This document shows, piece after piece, positions 7,678-15,434 of a DNA stretch of 43,246 nt. Numbering within the stretch: position 1 is the stretch's first letter; the number at the start of each line of letters is the position of its first letter. The notes below the pieces were generated by a model, which made no database searches, was not told the DNA's origin, and saw only the letters and a list, made by a program, of their open reading frames with translations. Position numbers and translations under genes: made by a program. Origin of the DNA: Oscillospiraceae bacterium (GTDB lineage: Bacteria; Bacillota; Clostridia; Oscillospirales; Oscillospiraceae); assembly GCA_021768185.1 (NCBI GenBank), contig JAETNP010000050.1, positions 1-43,246 on the forward strand, written 5' to 3'.

Positions 7678-8286
7678 ATGGAGCGTAACCCGAATCAGAA
7701 AACATCCCTCAGGAAGACCTTTTCCACTCAGAACCTGGTCATGATGGCGGCCCTCATCGCCATGCAGATCATCCTGGCCCGCTTTTTGAGCATTCAGGCC
7801 AGCGACACCCTCCGCATCAGCTTTGAGAGTATCCCCGTCATCCTGGCCGGCATGTGGCTGGGTCCCATTCCCGGCGCCATTGTGGCCGTGATCGCTGATT
7901 TCCTCGGCACCATTCTCAGCGGCTACGGCACCTGGTTCCCGCCCCTGGTGCTGGGTCCCCTGGCGGTGGGCGTCCTCAGCGGCGTCAGCACGAAGTATAT
8001 CTTCCGCAGTCCCTTGGCCGAAACCAAAGACACCTGGAAGGTGGCGGCTATCGCGGTAGTGGTGGGCATTCTGAACAGCTTCGTGTTCGGCCTTGTGGGC
8101 AGCACGCTCTACAGCTGCATTATGGTCAAGCAGGATATCACCATCTTCTGGATTCTGCTGGGAACAAACTTCATTCAGCGTCTGGCAACCAAGCCCCTGA
8201 CCATCGCTGTGAATGCCGTGGTGGTCACTATTGTCAATCGCGCGGTCTACAAGCCCGTGGTCAGCCATCTGCTCTCCCGGGCATAA
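7678..8286 (+). CDS. folT: ECF transporter folate-specific S component
   Basis: 202 residues from the ATG at 7678, with AAGGAGG 8 nt upstream. A short charged N-terminus is followed by six hydrophobic segments typical of an ECF S component, with the RISFESIPVILAGMWLGP motif (residues 42-59) and ADFLGT (near 71) seen in the folate family. FolT captures folates and works with the shared ECF energy-coupling module (EcfT and two ATPases), which is encoded elsewhere. It is the first gene after the THF riboswitch and is followed 34 nt later by folC, so import and retention of folate are co-regulated. Confidence 0.92.
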   Translation: MERNPNQKTSLRKTFSTQNLVMMAALIAMQIILARFLSIQASDTLRISFESIPVILAGMWLGPIPGAIVAVIADFLGTILSGYGTWFPPLVLGPLAVGVLSGVSTKYIFRSPLAETKDTWKVAAIAVVVGILNSFVFGLVGSTLYSCIMVKQDITIFWILLGTNFIQRLATKPLTIAVNAVVVTIVNRAVYKPVVSHLLSRA

Positions 8287-8320
8287 AAAGAAAAGTATAT
8301 CAGAAATCAGGTAAAACCAT

Positions 8321-9595
8321 ATGACCTACGAAGAAGCGCTCAAATACATCCACTCCGTCAACTGGGTGGGCAGCAAGCTGGGCCTGGAGCGGACCCAGGA
8401 GCTTTTGGGAAAGCTGGGCGATCCCCACAAAAAGCTGAAATTCATCCACATCGCCGGGACCAACGGCAAGGGCTCCACCGCCGCCATGCTGGCCTCCATC
8501 CTGGAGCACGCCGGATATCGGACGGGCCTCTACACCTCCCCCTTCATTAACCGCTTCAATGAGCGGATGCAGGTGAACGGCCGGCAGATCCCCGACGATA
8601 CCCTGTCGGAGCTGACCGCCCACATCCAGCCCTACGCCGACGCCATGGAGGACGCCCCCACGGAGTTCGAGCTGATTACCGCCCTGGCCATGGAGTATTT
8701 CCTCCGGGAGAAGTGCGACATCGTGGTGCTGGAGGCCGGCATGGGCGGAGAACTGGATTCCACCAATGTCATCGACGTTCCGGAGGCCGCGGTCATCGCC
8801 GCCATGGGGCTGGACCACGTAAAGGAGCTGGGCCCCACCATGGCGGACATCGCCCGGGCCAAGGCCGGGATCATCAAGTCCGGCGGCGCGGTGGTCAGCT
8901 ACGGCGGCAACCCGGAGGCCGACGAGGTCTTTGAGCGGACCTGCCGAGAGCGGGGGGCGTCTCTGCGCTGCCCCGATTTCTCACAGATCGTCCCCGGTGA
9001 GTTCGGCCTGGACGGCCAGCGCTTCTCCTACGGCGGCTGGAAGGACCTTCAAATTCCTCTGGCGGGCCGCTACCAGCTCAACAACGCCGCCGTGGTGCTG
9101 GAGACCGTCGCCGTCCTGCGGGAGCGGGGCTGGAAGATCTCCGACGATGCCGTCCGGCAGGGCATGGCCGCCACCCGCTGGCCCGCCCGGTTCGAGGTGC
9201 TGCGTCGGGACCCGGTGTTCATCGTGGATGGGGGCCACAACCCCCACGGCATCCGGGCCACGGCGGAGAGTCTCCGGCGGCTCTTCCCGGACCGGAAGAT
9301 CACCTTTGTCACCGGCGTCATGGCGGACAAGGACGTGGAATCCATCCTGGGGCTGATCGTGCCCCTGGCGGACCAGTTCTTCACCGTCCGGCCCAACAAT
9401 CCCCGGGCCATGAAGGCGGAGGAGCTGGCGCGCCGCATTTCCGCCCTGGGCGCCAAGGCCACCCCCTGCGGGAGCGTGGCGGAGGGCGTGGCGAAGGCCA
9501 TCGAGGCGGAGGGCCCGGACGGCGTGGCCTGCGCCCTGGGCTCCCTCTATATGAGCGGCGAGGTCCGCGACTGCTTCCAAAACGGAAAGGATTAG
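8321..9595 (+). CDS. folC: Folylpolyglutamate synthase / dihydrofolate synthase
   Basis: 424 residues. Mur-ligase family: P-loop GTNGKGST at 46-53, TSPFINRFNER, EAGMGGELDSTN near 145, LDHVKELG, and the C-terminal FIVDGGHNPHG near residue 303. It adds glutamates to reduced folates, trapping them in the cell and improving their use by one-carbon enzymes; most bacterial forms also make dihydrofolate. Its ribosome binding site is weak (CAGG, spaced 8 nt), and it follows folT closely, so it probably depends on read-through from the THF-controlled promoter. Length and motifs are normal for the family. Confidence 0.95.
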   Translation: MTYEEALKYIHSVNWVGSKLGLERTQELLGKLGDPHKKLKFIHIAGTNGKGSTAAMLASILEHAGYRTGLYTSPFINRFNERMQVNGRQIPDDTLSELTAHIQPYADAMEDAPTEFELITALAMEYFLREKCDIVVLEAGMGGELDSTNVIDVPEAAVIAAMGLDHVKELGPTMADIARAKAGIIKSGGAVVSYGGNPEADEVFERTCRERGASLRCPDFSQIVPGEFGLDGQRFSYGGWKDLQIPLAGRYQLNNAAVVLETVAVLRERGWKISDDAVRQGMAATRWPARFEVLRRDPVFIVDGGHNPHGIRATAESLRRLFPDRKITFVTGVMADKDVESILGLIVPLADQFFTVRPNNPRAMKAEELARRISALGAKATPCGSVAEGVAKAIEAEGPDGVACALGSLYMSGEVRDCFQNGKD

Positions 9596-9598
9596 GCG

Positions 9599-10609
9599 AT
9601 GGAACTGCGGATGTCCAGCATCCCGCTGATGCTGAAATATGTGTCCGGTCTGGCCTTCCATCCCGGGGACCGGGAGACGGTGCGTCAAATTTTGGCCCAC
9701 GAGGACTACCAGTTCGAGCTGCGCCGCTATGAGCTATCCTCCACGGAGCATCTGATCGACTATTTCTCCCGGCTGAATACCATCGCTCCGGAGGAGATCC
9801 CCGACCTCAGCGGCGACCACCACAGAAATCACCTGCGGGAGAAGCACAGCCAATGGCTGGACTGCGTCCGCGATCCGCAGAAGTATGAGGACCGCTGTCA
9901 GCGGCTGAAAACTTTCCTGACCGATGATCTCCTGACGGAGGTGCAGCGAAAGCTGGCGGCAATGTTTCCCAAAGGGACAGAAATGATCCCGGACCCGGCG
10001 GTGGTCTCCACCCTCAGCTTCGGCCGGTCTTTCGGCTACCCCAGCGAGGGGGCTTTTCACGTGGACCTGTTCGGGATCGATAAATACTGCTCCCTGGAGG
10101 AACTGCCCTGGCTGATCCTCCACGAGATGCACCACCTCCAGACCTTCAAGATGGCGGAGAGTATTCCCGATAACCAAAGTCTGCTGGAGCAGTATATCCG
10201 CAGCTTCGCCTGGGAGGGACTGGCGGTAAAGTTCTGCAACAACGCCGAAGGCGTGATCTCCAAACGGCTGGACCAGTCGCTGCCGCCCAACCTGGGCGTC
10301 CCCTCCATTCCCCTGCTCAATGAACATTTTCCGGAGCACTTCCAGCTTTTCTGCGATACCGTGGGGCGGATCAGAACCGGAGAATTTACCGGGGAGGACA
10401 TGGAGCGCCAATGGGAACAGGTGTGGCTGAACCCTTATCTCTACGGCAGCAAGTCACTGGACCAGATGGCTGCCTACAGCTTCGGAAATGAGCTGTACGG
10501 CTGCGTCTACGACCATTTCGGGCTGGACGAGACCTACGAGTGCTTCTATCATCCCGCCCGGCTGATCGACTATTTCAACCGGGCGGCGTGCGGCTGGACC
10601 ATCCCCTGA
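9599..10609 (+). CDS. Predicted zincin-like metalloprotein (DUF5700/DUF2268-like)
   Basis: 336 residues starting 3 nt after folC, with AAAGGA placed within the end of folC. HEMHH at residues 175-179 fits the HExxH zinc motif, preceded by a hydrophobic LPWLI and followed about 27 residues later by WEG (Glu206), the third ligand position of gluzincin-like families. There is no signal peptide or membrane helix, so it is probably cytosolic. I cannot match it to a characterised peptidase; the pattern resembles the putative zinc peptidase families DUF5700 and DUF2268. Tight coupling to folC suggests expression with the folate genes, but nothing shows a role in folate metabolism. Confidence 0.6.
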   Translation: MELRMSSIPLMLKYVSGLAFHPGDRETVRQILAHEDYQFELRRYELSSTEHLIDYFSRLNTIAPEEIPDLSGDHHRNHLREKHSQWLDCVRDPQKYEDRCQRLKTFLTDDLLTEVQRKLAAMFPKGTEMIPDPAVVSTLSFGRSFGYPSEGAFHVDLFGIDKYCSLEELPWLILHEMHHLQTFKMAESIPDNQSLLEQYIRSFAWEGLAVKFCNNAEGVISKRLDQSLPPNLGVPSIPLLNEHFPEHFQLFCDTVGRIRTGEFTGEDMERQWEQVWLNPYLYGSKSLDQMAAYSFGNELYGCVYDHFGLDETYECFYHPARLIDYFNRAACGWTIP

Positions 10610-10666
10610 CAGCAAGGTGTTGTCGGCTTGCACAAGGATATTGTTAAAAGTTTGTCATTTTGACAC

Positions 10667-10695
10667 TTGCAAAAAGTGCGCAGGTTTGCTACAAT
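10667..10695 (+). promoter_or_regulatory. Promoter of fhs
   Basis: TTGCAA (10667-10672), 17-nt spacer, TACAAT (10690-10695) with a TGC extended -10. A perfect TTGACA at 10660-10665 is too far from this -10 (24 nt). Confidence 0.75.
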
Positions 10696-10701
10696 TTCCA
10701 T

Positions 10702-10856
10702 GTATCCTGGGACGGAATGGATTCGTCCCGGATCTCCGCGGCGGAGCCGCGGCTCTACATTGTTATTGGCGCCGGGGGCGTGGACGATTGAAGCGCGGCG
10801 TCAAAATAAAATTTTCCCGGGGGTGGTGAAATATCCCGGGAACAAGGAGGATTCCT
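10702..10856 (+). other. Structured 5' leader of fhs, no known riboswitch recognised
   Basis: About 150 nt between the promoter and fhs with three hairpins: GGGACG/CGTCCC near 10710-10730, CCGCGGC/GCCGCGG at 10736-10752 with loop GGA, and TTCCCGGG/CCCGGGAA at 10814-10842, which ends directly before the AAGGAGG site. No U-tract follows, so translation control is more likely than attenuation, if there is control at all. Confidence 0.4.
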
Positions 10857-12668
10857 ATGGCAATCGAATTCAAGGACGGCAAGTATGTGGACCCGGAAAC
10901 CGGGCGCGTAACCCTGGACCCCACAGTCTATAAGGACTGGCAGATCGCGGAAGAGGCGGAGAAGACCCTGCCCTCCGTGGAGGAATTCCGGAAGAAGCTG
11001 GGCCTGGAGCCCGACGAGATCATCCCCTATGGCAAGACCCCCAAGCTGGACTTTATCAAGATCATGAACCGTCTGAAGGACAAGCCCGACGGCAAGTTCA
11101 TCGAAGTCACCGCCATCACCCCCACCCCCCTGGGCGAGGGTAAGTCCACCGTCTCTCTGGGCCTGGTGGAAGGCCTGGGCAAGATCGGCAAGAACGTGGG
11201 CGGCTGCCTGCGCCAGCCCTCCGGCGGACCCACTATGAACGTCAAGGGCACCGCCGCCGGCGGCGGCAACGCTCTGCTGATGCCCATGACCGAGTTCTCC
11301 CTGGGCCTCACCGGCGACATCAACGACATCATGAACGCCCACAACCTGGCCATGGTGGCCCTGAACGCCCGTATGCAGCATGAGCGCAACTATGACGACG
11401 AGCAGCTGGCCAAGCGGGGCCTCAAGCGCCTGGACATCGACCCCAAGCGGGTGGAGATGGGCTGGGTCCTGGACTTCTGCGCCCAGGGTCTGCGCAACAT
11501 CATCATGGGCATCGGCGGCAGCAAGGACGGCTACCTCATGGAGAGCAAGTTCGGCATCGCCGTGGGTTCCGAGCTGATGGCCATCCTGGCCGTGGCCAAG
11601 GACCTGAAGGACCTGCGCGAGCGGATCGGCAAGATCGTGGTGGCCTACAACCGCAAGGGCGAGCCCGTGACCACCGAGGACCTGGAGGTCGCCGGCGCAA
11701 TGACCGCCTGGATGCGCAACTGCATCAACCCCACCATGTGCTACACCGTGGAGCATCAGCCCATGCTGATCCACGCCGGCCCCTTCGCCAACATCGCCAT
11801 CGGCCAGTCCTCCGTCATCGGCGACCGGCTGGCTCTGAAGCTGTTCGATTACCATGTCACCGAGTCCGGCTTCGCCGCCGACATCGGCTTTGAGAAGTTC
11901 TGGAACGTGAAGAGCCGCCTGAGCGGCCTGACCCCCAATGTGTCCGTGCTGGTGGCCACCATCCGCGCTCTGAAGATGCACGGCGGCGGCCCCACCGTGG
12001 TTGCCGGCCGTCCTCTGCCGGAGGAGTACACCAAGGAGAACCTGGAGCTGCTGGAGAAGGGCACCGAGAACCTGTTCCACCATGTGGAGACCATCAAGAA
12101 GTCCGGTATCGTGCCCGTGGTCTGCATCAACCAGTTCTACACCGACACCGAGGCGGAGATCGCCCTGCTGCGCCGTCTGTGCGCCGAGCGCGGCGTCCGC
12201 TGCGCCCTGTCGAACCATTGGCGTTACGGCGGCGAGGGCGCCATCGAGCTGGCCGAGACCGTTGTGGACGCCTGCAAGGAGTCCAACGAGATCAAGTTCC
12301 TGTATCCTCTGGAGATGCCTCTGCGGGAGCGCGTGGAGAAGATCGCCAAGGAGGTCTACGGCGCCGACGGCGTGGATTGGGCTCCCCTGGCCCTGGAGAA
12401 GGCCAAGCGGTTCGAGAGCGATCCCAAGTATGCTGATTACTGCACCATGATGGTGAAGACCCACCTGTCCCTGAGCCACGAGCCCAGCTGGAAGGGCGTG
12501 CCCAAGGGCTGGCGTCTGCCCATCCGCGACATTCTGGAGTACGGCGGAGCCAAGTTCCTGTGCCCGATGGCCGGTACCATTTCCATGATGCCCGGTACCA
12601 GCTCCGACCCGGCGTACCGCCGCGTCGATGTGGACACCGAGACCGGTAAGGTTTCCGGACTGTTCTAA
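10857..12668 (+). CDS. fhs: Formate--tetrahydrofolate ligase
   Basis: 603 residues. The P-loop [13 protein letters not shown] (86-98), the [12 protein letters not shown] segment, [16 protein letters not shown] and [10 protein letters not shown] are typical of 10-formyl-THF synthetase. It makes 10-formyl-THF from formate, THF and ATP, the entry point of formate to the one-carbon pool and the methyl branch of the Wood-Ljungdahl pathway. It is about 45 residues longer than the usual 556-560; some 25 of these are an N-terminal extension before the DWQIAEEA helix. It has its own promoter and leader, a strong AAGGAGG, and codon use with a very regular GGC/CTG bias, suggesting high expression. Its usual partners fchA and folD lie downstream beyond element E2. 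Confidence 0.97.
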   Translation: MAIEFKDGKYVDPETGRVTLDPTVYKDWQIAEEAEKTLPSVEEFRKKLGLEPDEIIPYGKTPKLDFIKIMNRLKDKPDGKFIEVTAITPTPLGEGKSTVSLGLVEGLGKIGKNVGGCLRQPSGGPTMNVKGTAAGGGNALLMPMTEFSLGLTGDINDIMNAHNLAMVALNARMQHERNYDDEQLAKRGLKRLDIDPKRVEMGWVLDFCAQGLRNIIMGIGGSKDGYLMESKFGIAVGSELMAILAVAKDLKDLRERIGKIVVAYNRKGEPVTTEDLEVAGAMTAWMRNCINPTMCYTVEHQPMLIHAGPFANIAIGQSSVIGDRLALKLFDYHVTESGFAADIGFEKFWNVKSRLSGLTPNVSVLVATIRALKMHGGGPTVVAGRPLPEEYTKENLELLEKGTENLFHHVETIKKSGIVPVVCINQFYTDTEAEIALLRRLCAERGVRCALSNHWRYGGEGAIELAETVVDACKESNEIKFLYPLEMPLRERVEKIAKEVYGADGVDWAPLALEKAKRFESDPKYADYCTMMVKTHLSLSHEPSWKGVPKGWRLPIRDILEYGGAKFLCPMAGTISMMPGTSSDPAYRRVDVDTETGKVSGLF

Positions 12669-12718
12669 AAATTTCCTCCCCGGTCTGACAGAGCGTGAGC
12701 TTAGAAAGGATGTAAGTG

Positions 12719-12853
12719 ATGAATATGACGGAAGTGGCTAGGCTTCTCCTAGGCCTGCGGGCCGCAGGCTGGAGCGAGGCAAAGATCAATGACTTTATCC
12801 TTTATATAGAGACTGGAGAAGAGCAGTATAAGCCTAAGCCCGAGGAGAACTGA
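12719..12853 (+). CDS. Small conserved-looking protein, 44 residues
   Basis: An ORF of 45 codons with a GAAAGGA site (12704-12710) 8 nt before its ATG and a strong terminator directly after its stop. The protein begins MNMTEVARLL and has an amphipathic helix (LRAAGWSEAKINDFILYIE) followed by a charged tail rich in Lys, Pro and Glu. I recall similar short proteins of unknown function in Firmicutes, sometimes in phages and plasmids, but cannot name the family. It is the last gene of the fhs transcript, 50 nt after fhs. Alternatively the ORF could be incidental; the good ribosome binding site and terminator placement speak against that. Confidence 0.65.
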   Translation: MNMTEVARLLLGLRAAGWSEAKINDFILYIETGEEQYKPKPEEN

Positions 12854-12859
12854 TCGTAA

Positions 12860-12893
12860 CCCGGCGGCGGGGTCCCGCCGCCGGGGTTTTCTT
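12860..12893 (+). terminator. Intrinsic terminator of the fhs transcript
   Basis: A 12-bp GC stem (CCCGGCGGCGGG / CCCGCCGCCGGG, loop GT) followed by GTTTTCTT. Confidence 0.9.
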
Positions 12894-13179
12894 ATCTGCC
12901 GCCCTGCGGGCGGCGTGGCAGCGGTTTCGATTCGCAGCCCGGGGCTTACGCAGCCCCGGACCCCGCGCCTACTTTTGCCGCGCGGCAAAAGTAGGCAAAA
13001 ACGCGCTTAAACCTGGCGGTTTAAGAATCCCTTATTTTTTGATTAGTTTTGCGCCCGAGGCACAGTCGGTTTGGTCTAATCTTACTGCCGTCCGCTTCGT
13101 TCCTCCCTGCTTCTCTTTCAGCGTGGTGGTCGGTAGCCCCTACCGTCTTGTCTTAGCAAACTCCCCGGGGTGCTGGATG

Positions 13180-13419
13180 TTACAGTAACTCCATCATCAG
13201 GGATATCCCTAAACGAAACCCTTCCCGGAAATTGGCGTAGTCACGGGCGCTGTCCGCTTCACAGAGGTCGTCCCAGTGGCGCTCAATGACCTCTATGCCA
13301 AACCGTTTCTCAATTTCGTCAAAAAACGCCCACTTCCTGTCTTTCACTGCCGGAGGGATTTTCTCTGCTGTCTCGCAGGGACAATACCCGCCGCTGTAGA
13401 TTTCTTGTAGGATGCTCAT
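13180..13419 (-). CDS. DUF6809-like small protein, cargo of E2
   Basis: 79 residues, start at 13419 with GAAAGGA upstream. The sequence is mostly helical, with a Cys pair (YCPCETAEK) and a C-terminal NFREGFRLGISLMMELL. The closing F..GFRLG..L.ME.L motif is shared with the protein at 29038-29289, although the rest is dissimilar, so the two are the same family; I recall it as DUF6809, which has no known function. It is divergent from an XRE repressor gene across an 86-nt operator region, an arrangement like phage lysogeny switches or toxin-antitoxin pairs. Base composition is lower in GC than the surrounding one-carbon genes, in keeping with transfer. Confidence 0.7.
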   Translation of the reverse strand: MSILQEIYSGGYCPCETAEKIPPAVKDRKWAFFDEIEKRFGIEVIERHWDDLCEADSARDYANFREGFRLGISLMMELL

Positions 13420-13440
13420 GATGTATCGTCCTTTCTGCTT

Positions 13441-13490
13441 ACCATATTTTGTGATATTCTATAGTGTGATTATATCACAAAACATGGTAT
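13441..13490. promoter_or_regulatory. Palindromic operator between the divergent DUF6809-like and XRE genes
   Basis: TTTTGTGATA (13447-13456) and TATCACAAAA (13473-13482) form a perfect inverted repeat with a 16-nt spacer, extended by ACCAT and ATGGT outside. The AT-rich centre probably holds the -10 regions of both genes. It is a likely binding site for the neighbouring XRE protein. Confidence 0.7.
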
Positions 13491-13505
13491 TGTCAAGGAG
13501 CTTTT

Positions 13506-13760
13506 ATGTTTTCAACGGAATTATTTGGCTTGCGGCTGCAAGAGATCCGAAAATTGCATAACGAAACACAGAAGGACTTGGGCGACATCATTGGCACGCG
13601 GCAAACCAATGTCAGCGAGATGGAGAGCGGGAAACGAACTACGACTTCTGAAAATATTGCCAAAATCTGCCGTCACTACCACGTCTCCGCTGACTACCTG
13701 CTGGGCCTGTCCGACGACCCCCAGGGCGGATGTGAGCGGTGGACGGAGGAGGAAGCATGA
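13506..13760 (+). CDS. XRE-family helix-turn-helix regulator, cargo of E2
   Basis: 84 residues, ATG at 13506 with AAGGAG 5 nt upstream. A single HTH_3 domain covers about residues 8-65: LRLQEIRKLHNETQKDL, IIGTRQTNVSEMESGKR as the recognition part, and HYHVSADYLLGL closing the domain, a typical SinR/phage-repressor ending. It probably represses itself and the divergent small gene through the palindrome upstream. Its stop overlaps the start of the methyltransferase gene (ATGA), so the two are translationally coupled. Confidence 0.88.
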   Translation: MFSTELFGLRLQEIRKLHNETQKDLGDIIGTRQTNVSEMESGKRTTTSENIAKICRHYHVSADYLLGLSDDPQGGCERWTEEEA

Positions 13761-14512
13761 CTTCTCTTTATGACCGCGCAGAGATTTATGATCTGCGCTT
13801 CAACCAGCGGGGATGGGATATCTTCCGGGAGCATTACGAGAATATTTTTGCCGGTACAGGCGTAAACACTTTGCTGGACTGCTCTATTGGCAGCGGCAAT
13901 CTGACGCTGGAGCTGGCGGAGCTGGGGTATCAGGTCACAGGCTCTGATTTGAGCGAGGTCATGCTGTCCAAGTGCCGGGAAAAGGCGGAGAAACGTAATC
14001 TCAAGGTGGAGCTGTTTCCCTCAGATTTTCGGGAGATTGACAAAACTGCGCCGGGGAAGTATGACTGTGTGATGAGCACAGGCAACTCTCTGCCCTACGT
14101 ATCCAACGAGGACGTGGTGCGGACCCTGGGGGCGATGGACCGTCTGGTAACGCCCGGCGGGTATCTGTACCTGGACACCCGCAACTGGGATAAGATCCTG
14201 GCGGAGAAGCAGCAGTACTATTTTTACCGCCCCATGTTCCACGGTGATCTGCGTGTGGACACCATCCAATTCTGGGAGCACCATCCGGACGGAACGATTA
14301 CCTTCCATATTGTGTTCACCCTGGAGAGGGAGGGAAAGGTTGTCCAGCGAGAGGTATTTCAGGAACTTTATCACCCCATCAAGCGCGGCGTGATTGAGAA
14401 CGCTCTGGAGAAAATGGGGTATCAAATCGAACGTTTTGGCCCCCACCCGGTCCAGGCCCCAGTTCCGGCAGAGGAAGCGGAGTGGTGCTGCATCCTTGCA
14501 AAGAAAGCATAA
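13757..14512 (+). CDS. SAM-dependent class I methyltransferase, cargo of E2
   Basis: 251 residues from the ATG at 13757, preceded by GGAGGAGG and overlapping the regulator stop by ATGA. Motif I is DCSIGSGNLTLEL (41-53) with Asp in place of the more common leucine-aspartate run, motif II GSDLSEVML near 68, and a STGNSLPYV segment near 113 as motif IV. The C-terminal half has a beta-rich cap (HPDGTITFHIVFTLERE) like glycine/sarcosine-type or TehB-like small-molecule methyltransferases. The substrate cannot be told. It is co-transcribed with the regulator and lies inside E2; no counterpart is present in E5. Confidence 0.8.
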   Translation: MTSLYDRAEIYDLRFNQRGWDIFREHYENIFAGTGVNTLLDCSIGSGNLTLELAELGYQVTGSDLSEVMLSKCREKAEKRNLKVELFPSDFREIDKTAPGKYDCVMSTGNSLPYVSNEDVVRTLGAMDRLVTPGGYLYLDTRNWDKILAEKQQYYFYRPMFHGDLRVDTIQFWEHHPDGTITFHIVFTLEREGKVVQREVFQELYHPIKRGVIENALEKMGYQIERFGPHPVQAPVPAEEAEWCCILAKKA

Positions 14513-14784
14513 CAGCAACTGCAAATTTTCCAATAGGGCGCATCCGCCAACGCTTCGCCTGCTGGCGGCCCAGGGAACCGGGCAGAAAAGCCAGTCCACC
14601 AGGTCGTAGCGTAAATAAAAGAAAACATTAGGGGTCCTTAGGGTGGCGAAGCCCCCTAAGCGACTTTTTGGGTACTTTTTGTTCGTACAAAAAGTACCCG
14701 AGGGTCTGGGGCGAGAAGCCCCAGGACTGCCGAAAAGAATAATTTCCCCTCGCGCCCGCAGGGCGCGAAGAAAGGAGCAAAACG

Positions 14785-15405
14785 ATGGATTTTGCACAAG
14801 CATCCTGCACTGAATTTGTAACGGTATTGGCCTCCAACGCCCCGGTGCCCGGCGGCGGCGGGGCCTCCGCCCTGGTGGGCGCCATCGGCACCGCCCTGGG
14901 CAACATGGTGGGCTCCCTCACCGTGGGTAAGAAGAAGTACGCCGACGTAGAGGAGGAAATCATTGCCCTCAAGGCCAAGTGCGACCAGCTCCAGAAGGAC
15001 CTGCTGGATCAGATCGCTTTGGACGCCAAGGGCTTTGAGCCCTTGGCCAAGGCCTACGGCATCCCCAAGGATGACCCCAACCGGGATAAAGTTCTGGAGG
15101 AGGCCACCATCGTGGCCTGCCAGGTGCCCGTGAAGATCATGGAGCTGTGCTGCGAGGCGCTGGACGCCATCAAGGTCTTTGCCGAGAAGGGCAGCCGCCT
15201 GGCGGTCAGCGACGCCGGCTGCGGCGCGGTGTGCGTGAAGGCCGCTCTGCAGGCCGCGTCCCTCAACGTGTTCATCAACACCAAGACCCTCCAGAACCGG
15301 GAGCTGGCCGAGGAGATGAACAAAAAGTGTCTGGGGATGCTGGATAAGTACTGCGCCATGGCGGACGAGATTTTCGAGACCGTCAAGGCCGGATTCTTCA
15401 AATAA
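14785..15405 (+). CDS. fchA: Methenyl-THF cyclohydrolase / formiminotransferase-cyclodeaminase family
   Basis: 206 residues. All-helical cyclodeaminase fold with the conserved VPGGGGASALVGA loop (21-33), a LTVGKKKYADVEEE segment (45-58) and a VSDAGCGAVCVKAA helix near residue 147. In clostridial one-carbon loci this stand-alone protein serves as methenyl-THF cyclohydrolase, linking 10-formyl-THF from Fhs to methenyl-THF for FolD. AAAGGAG lies 8 nt before the ATG. The gene is 29 nt ahead of folD and directly follows the right arm of E2, which separates it from fhs and may supply or block transcription. Deamination of formimino-THF is a possible second activity. Confidence 0.9.
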   Translation: MDFAQASCTEFVTVLASNAPVPGGGGASALVGAIGTALGNMVGSLTVGKKKYADVEEEIIALKAKCDQLQKDLLDQIALDAKGFEPLAKAYGIPKDDPNRDKVLEEATIVACQVPVKIMELCCEALDAIKVFAEKGSRLAVSDAGCGAVCVKAALQAASLNVFINTKTLQNRELAEEMNKKCLGMLDKYCAMADEIFETVKAGFFK

Positions 15406-15434
15406 GATTTAAGGAAAGCGAGGATATATTTACT

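Larger units (their letters stand above)
12896..14775. repeat. Intergenic hairpin-armed element E2, carrying three genes
   Basis: Left arm: GCCGC hairpin 12898-12915, GC hairpin near 12937-12960, 13-bp TACTTTTGCC hairpin 12967-12996, AAAAACGCG, TTAAACC hairpin 13006-13025, then the start of the common core to about 13172. The core then breaks off at the stop of the small minus-strand gene. After the cargo (13180-14512) the right arm returns with a different sequence but the same plan: CTTAGGG stem 14638-14661, 13-bp GGGTACTTTTTGT hairpin 14670-14699, CTGGGGC/GCCCCAG hairpin near 14706-14724, CGCGCCC hairpin 14750-14767. It sits between fhs and fchA. Confidence 0.8.

Noticed and set aside
10755..12479. 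Long minus-strand open frame (574 codons) opposite fhs
   Set aside because: It is a low-complexity His/Gly/Leu-rich antisense shadow caused by the strong third-position GC bias of fhs; no ribosome binding site or family pattern.
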